From: Campylobacteraceae bacterium
Lineage (GTDB): Bacteria; Campylobacterota; Campylobacteria; Campylobacterales; Campylobacteraceae
Assembly (NCBI GenBank): GCA_031259875.1
Contig: JAIRKW010000015.1
Coordinates: 1-10,570, forward strand
Direction: 5' to 3'
DNA: 10,570 nucleotides
The notes beneath the pieces are model-generated. The model had not been told where the DNA came from. It was given only the letters and a program-made list of their open reading frames with translations, and did not search any database. Of the stretch, positions 1-5,980 are shown one piece after another. The position numbers and the translations under genes were made by a program. How positions within the stretch are numbered: the first letter of the stretch is position 1; the number at the start of each line of letters is the position of its first letter.

Positions 1-915
1 TTCACTTTGATAGCGGCTCTTACAAATAAGATAGGATACAAAAAAAGCAATCCCAAGCTTCCGGGCTTTGGCATAAGTTTAGGACTCTCTTTGACATATA
101 TGTCGTTTTTGATACTTATCCCTTTAAGCGCGCTTGTTCTCTACTCTACGCAAATGCCGTGGGAAAAGTTTTTGGAGACGCTGACGGATTCCAGAATTAC
201 AACAGCTCTTAAAATCTCTTTTGGGGCAAGCTTCACGGCCGCTCTTATAAACTGCTTTTTTGGGCTCATCATCGCGTGGGTTTTAACAAGATATGATTTT
301 TGGGGCAAGCGCATAGTAGATTCTGTCATAGACCTGCCTTTTGCAGTGCCAACAGCAGTGGCGGGCATATCGCTTGCATATATATTTTCGCCAAATGGAG
401 TTTTGGGCGATTTTTTGCAGTCACTTACGGACAAGCTAAACTCATTGGCGGCATATTTTGGATTTTTGGAGACGTTTGATTTTAATGTCGCTTACTCAAA
501 AGCGGGCATAATTATAGCGCTTGTATTTATAGGACTTCCTTTTATCGTACGCACAGTTCAGCCTGTCATAGAAGAGCTTGATAAAGAGTTGGAAGAGGCG
601 GCAAGCTCTCTTGGCGCAAATTTTTATCAGATTTTTCTAAAAGTTATATTTCCGACTATATATCCGGCACTTCTTACAGGTTTTGCTTTGGCATTTGCAA
701 GAGGTCTTGGCGAGTACGGCTCGGTTATATTTATAGCGAGCAATATCCCGTATGAGAGCGAGATAGTCCCGCTTCTTATCGTCAAAAAGCTTATGCAGTT
801 TGATTATGTCGGAGCAAGCGTCATAGGTGTGATAATGCTTATCGCGGCATTTATCTTACTGCTTCTTATCAATTTTTTGCAGACTTTTGCCAAGCGCAGA
901 AAAAAGGGGCTTTGA
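1..915 (+). CDS. cysT: Sulfate/thiosulfate ABC transporter permease CysT (5' end uncertain)
   Basis: Inner-membrane permease of the sulfate importer, pairing with CysW and driven by CysA. A possible TTG start lies at 7, giving 302 residues, but the frame is open to the left edge, so the true start may be outside the window. Numbered from that TTG, an LPGFG segment at 18-22 precedes the first membrane helix (about 27-47), as in CysT/CysU of other bacteria, so little or nothing is missing. Further hydrophobic segments lie near 66-92, 108-127, 165-182, 220-245 and 268-292. The EAA loop that docks onto the ATPase is visible as E-E-A-A at 196-199 with G203 and a downstream proline. A basic tail (RRKKGL) ends the protein. 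The stop TGA shares one base with the cysW start. The family is clear; only the start is in doubt. Confidence 0.93.
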   Translation, partial: FTLIAALTNKIGYKKSNPKLPGFGISLGLSLTYMSFLILIPLSALVLYSTQMPWEKFLETLTDSRITTALKISFGASFTAALINCFFGLIIAWVLTRYDFWGKRIVDSVIDLPFAVPTAVAGISLAYIFSPNGVLGDFLQSLTDKLNSLAAYFGFLETFDFNVAYSKAGIIIALVFIGLPFIVRTVQPVIEELDKELEEAASSLGANFYQIFLKVIFPTIYPALLTGFALAFARGLGEYGSVIFIASNIPYESEIVPLLIVKKLMQFDYVGASVIGVIMLIAAFILLLLINFLQTFAKRRKKGL

Positions 916-2084
916 TGGGAAAAACTATCAGCAGCTTGACACGAAATCATATAAGAAAAACGTTTGTATATGCGCTTTTGTTTACATCTGTGGTACTCTT
1001 TGCGCTCTATTGGTTTGAAGTCGGCAAATTTTTCATTGCATTTAAACATAGTGCGATTTTTGCGGCGACTGCGGCGGTTTTCGTCGGAACGGCTAAAAGT
1101 TGGTTAAAGCCTTTGATACTTTTTATTGCAGGCGTTTTGATTTTGGCTTTTTATATATTTGTGAGCGGAAATTGGACGGCTTTGGGCGTAATATTCGTAT
1201 TTATCACGATACTGAATATAGTAACCGACTCCGCAAAAACAAAAGCTTTCTCTAAAGAGCCCGCATGGATAAAGCCTGCTGTTTTAATCGTAGTATTTTT
1301 GTTTTTGACTGTTTTTGTTTTTTTGCCTTTGTATACTATATTTACTCAAGCTTTTGCAAAAGGCGCGCTGACATATCTTGCCTCGATAAGGGAGAGCGAC
1401 GCATGGTCGGCTATCAAGCTTACTCTTATAGTAGCCGCTGTTACCGTGCCTGTTAATACATTTTTTGGCGTATTGCTGGCATGGGCTATCGCTAAGTTTG
1501 ACTTTAAAGGCAAAAATATCATCACCACTCTCATAGAAGTGCCCTTTGCCATATCGCCTGTTATCGCGGGACTTATATTTATTTTGTTGTTTGGAGCGTC
1601 GGGGTGGTTTGGCGAATATCTGATAGAGCATAATGTAAAGATAGTATTTGCTCTTCCCGGACTTTTTTTGGCGACTGCTTTTGTAACATTTCCTTTTGTA
1701 GCGCGCGAGTTGATACCTTTGATGCAGGAGATGGGTAAAGACGATGAAGAGGCGGCTTTGACTCTGGGTGCGGGCGGTTTGCAGACGTTTTTTAAAGTTA
1801 CGCTTCCAAATATCAAATGGGGACTTTTATATGGTATTGTGCTTACAAATGCCAGAGCTATGGGGGAATTTGGCGCGGTAGCGGTAGTATCTGGACTCGT
1901 AAGAGGCGTTACGATGACTATGCCTTTACATATAGAGGTGCTTTATAATGAGTATCTGTTCGCGGCAAGTTTTGCGGTCGCGTCTTTGCTGACACTGCTG
2001 GCTCTTGTAACATTGATTGTAAAGACGATTATTGAGCATTTTATAGCTTTGCAAAGGAAAAGAGCTTTTAAGGCTTTTGAATAA
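915..2084 (+). CDS. cysW: Sulfate ABC transporter permease CysW with extra N-terminal membrane region
   Basis: Second permease of the sulfate importer. The canonical part starts near residue 118: membrane helix about 121-141, a stretch ending in EVPFAISPVIAGL (208-220), and an EAA loop, D-D-E-E-A-A at 276-281 with G285, followed by further membrane segments to about 373. In front are roughly 115 extra residues with about four hydrophobic stretches (near 17-34, 47-60, 64-83, 86-104) separated by short basic linkers; typical CysW proteins are about 280-290 residues, this one 389. ATG 915 is chosen because it overlaps the cysT stop (TGATG) and follows a G-rich ribosome site at 905-909; no methionine codon lies between it and the canonical domain. 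A GTG or TTG start nearer the canonical part cannot be excluded. Family assignment is secure; the role of the extension is unknown. Confidence 0.93.
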   Translation: MGKTISSLTRNHIRKTFVYALLFTSVVLFALYWFEVGKFFIAFKHSAIFAATAAVFVGTAKSWLKPLILFIAGVLILAFYIFVSGNWTALGVIFVFITILNIVTDSAKTKAFSKEPAWIKPAVLIVVFLFLTVFVFLPLYTIFTQAFAKGALTYLASIRESDAWSAIKLTLIVAAVTVPVNTFFGVLLAWAIAKFDFKGKNIITTLIEVPFAISPVIAGLIFILLFGASGWFGEYLIEHNVKIVFALPGLFLATAFVTFPFVARELIPLMQEMGKDDEEAALTLGAGGLQTFFKVTLPNIKWGLLYGIVLTNARAMGEFGAVAVVSGLVRGVTMTMPLHIEVLYNEYLFAASFAVASLLTLLALVTLIVKTIIEHFIALQRKRAFKAFE

Positions 2085-2092
2085 GGATATTT

Positions 2093-3154
2093 ATGAGTAT
2101 AGAGATTTCACATATAAGTAAAAATTTCGGCACATTTGCCGCGCTTGACGATATGAGTCTTACGATACCAAACGGCGAATTAACAGCGCTTTTAGGACCG
2201 TCAGGCTCGGGTAAAACAACGCTTCTTAGAATCATCGCAGGACTTGAAAATCCCGACAGCGGCTCTATAAGATTTTTTGGGGAAGACTCCACAAATAAAC
2301 CTACAAAAGACAGAAAAGTAGGATTTGTATTTCAGCACTATGCGCTTTTTAAGCATATGAGCGTATATGATAATATAGCATTCGGACTGAAAATCCGCCC
2401 GCGCTCCGTGAGGCCAAACAGAGAAGAGATAAAAGATAAAGTATTTAAACTGCTTAAAATGGTACAGCTGGAGCCTTTGGCAAACCGCCTTCCAAGCGAA
2501 CTCTCAGGCGGCCAAAAGCAAAGAGTGGCGCTTGCAAGAGCATTAGCGGTAGAACCCAAAGTCTTACTTTTGGACGAACCGTTCGGTGCACTTGACGCTA
2601 AAGTAAGGCAGGAACTGAGACGCTGGCTTAGATATCTGCATGATGAGATACATATAACAAGCGTTTTTGTAACTCACGACCAGGAAGAGGCTCTGGAAGT
2701 CTCGGACAAGATAGTCATCTTAAATAAAGGCAAAATAGAGCAGATAGGCACGCCCGAAGAGGTTTACGACAACCCTGTCAACCCTTTTGTATACGGCTTT
2801 TTGGGAAATGTCAATCTATTTCACGCAAGACTTGAAAAGGGCGCTTTGCGGCTGGATGAAGCGAACAGGCAAGAAGAGGACGTTTCATTTTTTATAAGAC
2901 CGCACGATGTTAAGATAACTATCACAAATGAAGACGGAAAATCCATAGAGGCGAAAATAAATGCTTACAGGATTTTAGGAAGCCGCGTAAGAGTAGAGCT
3001 TCAAACTGTTGAAGGCGGTAAAGAGATAGAAGCCGATATAGACAAAAAAGAGTGGGCAAATATAAAAAGTTCAAATCAAAATAGTGTTTACATCCGATTT
3101 ATAGGAGCTAAGATATACACTTCAGACGAAAATTGGAGCGACTACGTTATATAA
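2093..3154 (+). CDS. cysA: Sulfate ABC transporter ATP-binding protein CysA
   Basis: ATPase that powers sulfate import from the cytoplasmic face of the CysT/CysW permease. All nucleotide-binding motifs are intact in order: Walker A GPSGSGKTT at 35-43, Q-loop glutamine 81, signature LSGGQ at 137-141, Walker B VLLLDE at 157-162 and switch histidine 195 (VTHD). A C-terminal TOBE-like regulatory domain follows (about 235-350), recognisable by GFLGNVNLF and FFIRPHDVKI. The length of 353 residues is normal. The AAGGA ribosome site at 2083-2087 overlaps the cysW stop, so the two genes are 8 bases apart. Substrate identity (sulfate or thiosulfate rather than another oxyanion) rests on the flanking cysT/cysW and the sulfate-reduction genes; no periplasmic binding protein is visible and it may lie upstream of the window. 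Confidence 0.95.
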   Translation: MSIEISHISKNFGTFAALDDMSLTIPNGELTALLGPSGSGKTTLLRIIAGLENPDSGSIRFFGEDSTNKPTKDRKVGFVFQHYALFKHMSVYDNIAFGLKIRPRSVRPNREEIKDKVFKLLKMVQLEPLANRLPSELSGGQKQRVALARALAVEPKVLLLDEPFGALDAKVRQELRRWLRYLHDEIHITSVFVTHDQEEALEVSDKIVILNKGKIEQIGTPEEVYDNPVNPFVYGFLGNVNLFHARLEKGALRLDEANRQEEDVSFFIRPHDVKITITNEDGKSIEAKINAYRILGSRVRVELQTVEGGKEIEADIDKKEWANIKSSNQNSVYIRFIGAKIYTSDENWSDYVI

Positions 3155-3175
3155 ATCAAAATCTATGGAGTTATT

Positions 3176-3844
3176 ATGTTGGATTTACTTCAGCAAATCG
3201 TAAGTAAGATAGATGGCAAAATCGCTCTTTCGTTCAGCTATCAAGCAGAAGATACGGCGGTTTTACATCTTTTATCGCAGTGTAAGATAAAATCTTTGGA
3301 AGTTTTTACGTTAGACACGGGAAAACTTTTTGACGAGTGTAAAAAACTTCACAAAGAGACAGAAGAGTTTTTCAATATACCAATAAAAAAGTATCTGCCA
3401 AAAATTGACAATGTGAAAGATTTGGAAAGAAAGCTTGGAGATTGGGGCATGAGAGAGAGTTTACAAAACCGTCATCTTTGCTGTCATATAAGAAAAGTTG
3501 AGCCCCTCTCTCGCGCGCTGAAAGGCAAAAGCGCATGGATAACGGGACTTCGCTCGGCGCAGAGCGTTACAAGAAGCGAGCTTAAAATCGTAGAGTATGA
3601 TGAAAAGTTCAATCTTTTTAAGATAAATCCTATCGCGTCTTGGAGCGATGAGAAATTGTTTGATTATATAAAAGAGTATAATCTGCCTCTTAATCCCTTG
3701 TATCTGCAAGGCTTTAAAAGCATAGGCTGTAAGCCGTGTACGAGAGCCGTAAAAGACGGCGAGGATATAAGGGCAGGCAGATGGTGGTGGGAAAATCCCG
3801 AACATAAAGAGTGCGGTCTGCACATAAAGGAACAGCATGGATAA
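3176..3844 (+). CDS. cysH: Assimilatory adenylyl-sulfate (APS) reductase, [4Fe-4S] type
   Basis: Reduces APS to sulfite with thioredoxin-type electrons. This 222-residue protein has the adenine-nucleotide alpha-hydrolase fold of the PAPS reductase family. It shows both cysteine pairs that bind a [4Fe-4S] cluster in APS-specific reductases, Cys102-Cys103 (CCHIRKVEPL) and Cys185-x2-Cys188 (GCKPCTRAV), plus catalytic Cys213 in the C-terminal KECGLH. PAPS-specific enzymes such as that of E. coli lack the cluster cysteines, so this enzyme should take APS straight from CysDN, which fits the absence of an APS kinase gene here. SFSYQAEDT at 19-27 is the nucleotide-binding loop, and the GRWWWE stretch at 201-206 is typical of the group. 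A GGAG ribosome site (3167-3170) precedes the ATG. The 3' end overlaps cysD by 8 bases. Confidence 0.95.
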   Translation: MLDLLQQIVSKIDGKIALSFSYQAEDTAVLHLLSQCKIKSLEVFTLDTGKLFDECKKLHKETEEFFNIPIKKYLPKIDNVKDLERKLGDWGMRESLQNRHLCCHIRKVEPLSRALKGKSAWITGLRSAQSVTRSELKIVEYDEKFNLFKINPIASWSDEKLFDYIKEYNLPLNPLYLQGFKSIGCKPCTRAVKDGEDIRAGRWWWENPEHKECGLHIKEQHG

Positions 3845-4715
3845 ACTTGACAAATTAGAGTCTCAAAGCATATTTATCATAAGAGAGGCTTACAAGTCAT
3901 TCAAAAATATCGGCATGCTCTGGTCTATCGGCAAAGACAGCACCGTTTTATTGTGGCTTGCCAAAAAAGCATTTTTAGGGCATGTCCCTTTTGAACTTAT
4001 ACATGTGGACACGAGCTTTAAAATTCCGGAAATGATAACCTATAGAGACAAAACAGCCAAAGAGTTGAAACTGCGCCTTGTCGTAGGACAGAACAAAAAA
4101 GCGCTGGCAGAGGGAAGAACTTTTGTAAACGGACTTGACAGGATATCCTGTTGCAAAGAGTTAAAAAGCACAGCTTTAAAGCATACGCTTGAGGGCAGTT
4201 GGGAGAGATTGGTTTACGACCCTAAAACCGACAAATGGAGCGAAGTAAAAAATGCTCCCGCTTACAATGCCGTCATAGTCGGAGTAAGAAGCGACGAAGA
4301 GGGAAGCCGCTCGAAAGAGAGAGTATTTTCCGCGCGCGATGAAAAAAGCGAATGGGACGCAAGCACACAGCCGCCCGAACTTTGGAATCTCTATAAAACC
4401 GAATTTGCGCCAAAAACGCATGTAAGAGTCCATCCTCTTTTGGAGTGGACAGAGCTTAATATCTGGGAGTATATACAAAGAGAAAATATCCCCGTAATCC
4501 CTGTATATTTTAATCAAGGAGAGGGCAAAAGATACCGCTCTTTGGGCTGTTATCCATGTACAAGCCCTGTTGAGAGTGAAGCTAAAAATCCAAAAGAGAT
4601 TATAGAGGAGCTCACAAGCGGTAAATTTAAAGATATAGCCGAACGTTCGGGACGCGCACAGGATATTGAGGGCGGCGGCACATTGGAAGCATTGAGAAAA
4701 GAAGGATATATGTGA
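3837..4715 (+). CDS. cysD: Sulfate adenylyltransferase subunit 2 (CysD) with APS-reductase-like cysteine pairs
   Basis: Small subunit of ATP sulfurylase; with the GTPase CysN it makes APS from ATP and sulfate. The PP-loop SIGKDS is at 30-35, followed by HVDTSFKIPEM (56-66), RSDEEGSRSKER (151-162) and a C-terminal region ending GGGTLEALRKEGYM, all CysD features. Length 292 is close to the usual 300. Unusually, it has Cys105-Cys106 and Cys238-x2-Cys241 (GCYPCTSPVES), the same CC plus CxxC layout as the cluster-binding cysteines of the CysH encoded just upstream. The E. coli enzyme, as I recall it, has a leucine in place of the second CxxC cysteine. The start overlaps the cysH stop by 8 bases and has an AAGGA site at 3827-3831. 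cysN is not adjacent: three small frames intervene. Function is confident; cluster binding is inference. Confidence 0.93.
   Translation: MDKLDKLESQSIFIIREAYKSFKNIGMLWSIGKDSTVLLWLAKKAFLGHVPFELIHVDTSFKIPEMITYRDKTAKELKLRLVVGQNKKALAEGRTFVNGLDRISCCKELKSTALKHTLEGSWERLVYDPKTDKWSEVKNAPAYNAVIVGVRSDEEGSRSKERVFSARDEKSEWDASTQPPELWNLYKTEFAPKTHVRVHPLLEWTELNIWEYIQRENIPVIPVYFNQGEGKRYRSLGCYPCTSPVESEAKNPKEIIEELTSGKFKDIAERSGRAQDIEGGGTLEALRKEGYM
4672..4691 (+). repeat. 20-base direct repeat, copy 1 (cysD 3' end)
   Basis: An exact 20-base match to 5140-5159, 468 bases downstream. In both copies the sequence is read in the same codon phase, giving the residues Gly-Gly-Thr-Leu-Glu-Ala. Here it codes for part of the conserved C-terminus of CysD. 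Confidence 0.9.
4702..4706 (+). promoter_or_regulatory. Ribosome binding site for the first inter-cysDN frame
   Basis: AAGGA inside the cysD coding end, 8 nt before ATG 4715. It favours ATG 4715 over the in-frame GTG at 4712. Confidence 0.6.
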
Positions 4716-5065
4716 TGGCGGCTGCAATAATTAAAGACGATAAAAATAAACCTGCAAGACAAAAACAGACTTCATTTGCCCTCCAACGCAAGCTTATCGC
4801 CAAAAGCGTATCAAGCGAATGGAAGCAGACTTTCTCTTTTTGCAAAACTTATAATTATGCCATTAAGCAGGCAGAAAATATTCAAGCGGCTTTGCGGTAT
4901 AAATGCGGCAAAACGGGAGATTTTGGAAAAATCCTCAACGCTTGTTTTGCAATCTTGCAATGCGCAAAAATCTATAAAACTTTCTCTTTTCGCAAAATCC
5001 TCAATCTGTGCAGCGGCAAAATGAGTGAAATTTCACTCTCAAGCAAGGAAAAGCGCAATGATTAA
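4715..5065 (+). CDS. Unrecognised small basic protein, first frame between cysD and cysN
   Basis: I do not recognise this 116-residue protein. ATG 4715 shares one base with the cysD stop (TGATG) and has an AAGGA site 8 nt upstream, so it looks translationally coupled to cysD. The product is rich in Lys/Arg with five cysteines (Cys43, 64, 77, 83, 99), no signal peptide and no clear membrane helix. A weak internal repeat is visible: TFSFCK at 39-44 and TFSFRK at 89-94, with FGKILNAC at 70-77 matching FRKILNLC at 92-99. The frame ends in KEKRND and overlaps the next start by 8 bases. Codon use is not obviously foreign. Another forward frame is also open for over 80 codons here (4776-5024), so the open frame alone is weak proof. 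It may be a real fast-evolving protein or a decayed sequence; the start and overlap signals favour translation. Confidence 0.5.
   Translation: MAAAIIKDDKNKPARQKQTSFALQRKLIAKSVSSEWKQTFSFCKTYNYAIKQAENIQAALRYKCGKTGDFGKILNACFAILQCAKIYKTFSFRKILNLCSGKMSEISLSSKEKRND
4829..5002 (+). repeat. Imperfect internal repeat in the first inter-cysDN frame
   Basis: ACTTTCTCTTTT followed by GCAAAA one base later occurs at 4829 and again at 4979, exactly 150 bases (50 codons) apart. AAAATCCTCAA, also read in phase, occurs near 4928 and again near 4994. The encoded units are TFSF(C/R)K and F(G/R)KILN(A/L)C, which suggests a partial internal duplication. Confidence 0.5.
5023..5038. other. 16-base perfect palindrome
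   Basis: GAGTGAAATTTCACTC equals its own reverse complement. It lies at the 3' end of the first inter-cysDN frame and ends 19 bases before the next start codon (5058), just ahead of that frame's ribosome site. It could be a dimer-binding site or a short hairpin affecting the next start. A single such palindrome in 10 kb is not far from chance. Confidence 0.4.
5045..5049 (+). promoter_or_regulatory. Ribosome binding site for the second inter-cysDN frame
   Basis: AAGGA with 8 nt spacing to ATG 5058. It supports starting at 5058 rather than at the upstream in-frame ATG 5025. Confidence 0.55.
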
Positions 5066-5519
5066 AAATGATACGCAAACGGTTTTGGCAGATAAAAATG
5101 TCTATCGCGGAAAAAGTACTTTTTTTGTCAAAATAAAGAGCGGCGGCACATTGGAAGCAAAAGAGGTTACAACTAAGCCGCAGGCAAAAGAGTGTCTGCC
5201 TGAACGCTCAAAGCATATCATTTCCCGCGGCATGAGGGCAATTCAAAAAGTGTGCTCCATAAGCAATGCCCTGCCGTATACCACGCTTTTGACGACGCCG
5301 TTTTTATCAGAGTTAAAAGTTCAATTAAGCAGTTGTTCGCCGCGCGGCATTCTTTCTGTTTGCCGCATATCATTTCGACAGCCAATCAAGAGTTTTGGTA
5401 CATATACCGCAAAGAGCCGAAGCAATGGTACAAAAATCTTAAGAAAAAAAGCTCATAGCATGATGCAGAAGATTTTGCTGTTTTTGCAGCAAATACGTTT
5501 CAAAGGATGCGCGTTATGA
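5058..5519 (+). CDS. Unrecognised small basic protein, second frame between cysD and cysN (possibly frameshifted)
   Basis: I do not recognise this 153-residue frame. ATG 5058 has an AAGGA site 8 nt upstream and overlaps the previous stop by 8 bases; the stop overlaps the next start (ATGA). The first 55 or so residues look protein-like, with balanced charge, and contain SGGTLEA at 28-34, encoded by the exact 20-base copy of the cysD 3' end. From about residue 65 the composition changes: Ser, Arg, Lys and Leu dominate and only one acidic residue appears in the last 85 or so, as in a shadow frame. In that part the frame used by the third gene is open except for one TAG (5456-5458) and gives a more ordinary composition. 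So this may be a real protein, or the front of a longer gene broken by a frameshift near 5204-5250. Confidence 0.4.
   Translation: MIKNDTQTVLADKNVYRGKSTFFVKIKSGGTLEAKEVTTKPQAKECLPERSKHIISRGMRAIQKVCSISNALPYTTLLTTPFLSELKVQLSSCSPRGILSVCRISFRQPIKSFGTYTAKSRSNGTKILRKKAHSMMQKILLFLQQIRFKGCAL
5140..5159 (+). repeat. 20-base direct repeat, copy 2 (inside the second inter-cysDN frame)
   Basis: Exact copy of 4672-4691 from the 3' end of cysD, in the same codon phase. Flanking bases do not align beyond a few positions. A 20-base exact match within 10 kb is very unlikely by chance, so a duplication or conversion event, or selection for the same peptide, is likely. Confidence 0.9.
5227..5277 (+). other. 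Possible RNA stem-loop inside the second inter-cysDN frame
   Basis: Bases 5227-5232 can pair with 5272-5277 (including one G-U pair) and 5236-5240 with 5267-5271. This gives an 11-pair, GC-rich stem with a 3-base bulge and a 26-base loop. No U-tract follows, so it is not an intrinsic terminator. Confidence 0.3.
5502..5507 (+). promoter_or_regulatory. Ribosome binding site for the third inter-cysDN frame
   Basis: AAAGGA with 8 nt spacing to ATG 5516. It selects 5516 over the in-frame ATG at 5507, which overlaps this site. Confidence 0.55.
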
Positions 5520-5980
5520 GTGATATTAACTTTGGGCAGGAAAAACATTTGGAAAGCACAAATGACTATTTTTTTTGTGCTGTTTTTACATTTTATAAAA
5601 ATGCGCCTTTGTATAAATTATGCGGTATTCCCGCGCAGGCGAAAAAATATCTATTCAGCCATCTGGCGCATACGGCCATATATTTTTTATTGTCTGTCAG
5701 ATTTGTGCAGACGGCTGCCGCTATGAGCCGTTTCGTCGCAGAAAAAATAGCGTGCACTGCTGCCGCGATTTACGAAAACTTTCAAAAGAAACGTATAGCA
5801 CTCTGCCGATTTTTGAGTAAAAATGCGAAAATCCACAGCGATAATTTATCGTATATCATCGCGTTCAAGCGAGAGTTTTTAAAAAAGACACATATCACAA
5901 AAGTCTGGGAAAAATGCAAAAATGCTGTAAAAGCGCAAAAAACTTACATGTTGATGAAAATAAAAAAGGCATATAAATGA
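5516..5980 (+). CDS. Unrecognised small basic protein, third frame between cysD and cysN
   Basis: I do not recognise this 154-residue product. ATG 5516 overlaps the previous stop in an ATGA and has AAAGGA 8 nt upstream; its own stop overlaps the cysN start, again as ATGA, so cysN translation should be coupled to it. The protein is strongly basic with several cysteines. A moderately hydrophobic stretch at about 46-72 (YLFSHLAHTAIYFLLSVRF and on) could be a weak membrane helix or a buried helix, and the C-terminal third is Lys-rich and probably helical. Another forward frame is also open across 5611-5820, so the open frame by itself is modest evidence. Its position ahead of cysN and its start signals favour a real gene; a role in sulfate activation is only suggested by location. 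Confidence 0.45.
   Translation: MSDINFGQEKHLESTNDYFFCAVFTFYKNAPLYKLCGIPAQAKKYLFSHLAHTAIYFLLSVRFVQTAAAMSRFVAEKIACTAAAIYENFQKKRIALCRFLSKNAKIHSDNLSYIIAFKREFLKKTHITKVWEKCKNAVKAQKTYMLMKIKKAYK

Larger units (their letters stand above)
5204..5515 (+). pseudogene. Possible broken upstream extension of the third inter-cysDN frame
   Basis: The frame used by the third small gene is open from 5204 to 5455, is interrupted by one TAG at 5456-5458, and then reads on without a stop into that gene. The implied peptide has ordinary composition, including VYHAFDDAVFIRVKSS, QEFWYIYRKEPKQWYKNL and, after the stop, HDAEDFAVFAANTFQRM. The overlapping second frame is nearly devoid of acidic residues here. This may be the remains of a longer gene, or the openness may be accidental; I recognise no family. 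The ribosome site and ATGA overlap at 5516 argue for a genuine separate start there. Confidence 0.25.

Noticed and set aside
1346..1816. Minus-strand frame of 156 codons opposite cysW
   Set aside because: Antisense to the conserved permease domain, with no recognisable protein features.
4776..5024. Alternative plus-strand frame of 82 codons overlapping the first inter-cysDN frame
   Set aside because: It has no ribosome site or overlap with its neighbours and is almost free of acidic residues, so the 4715-5065 frame is preferred.
4672..5159. The 20-base direct repeats as attachment sites or target duplications of a mobile element
   Set aside because: The 468 bases between them encode no recombinase or transposase, there are no terminal inverted repeats, and removing the segment would not restore a better CysD end.
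5213..5375. Repeated 12-mer GCATATCATTTC at about 5213 and 5364
   Set aside because: A 12-base match in 10 kb of biased sequence is expected by chance and the flanks do not align.
5620..5820. Alternative plus-strand frame overlapping the third inter-cysDN frame
   Set aside because: It ends before cysN and lacks a good ribosome site. Its composition is not absurd, so it is only a weak competitor.
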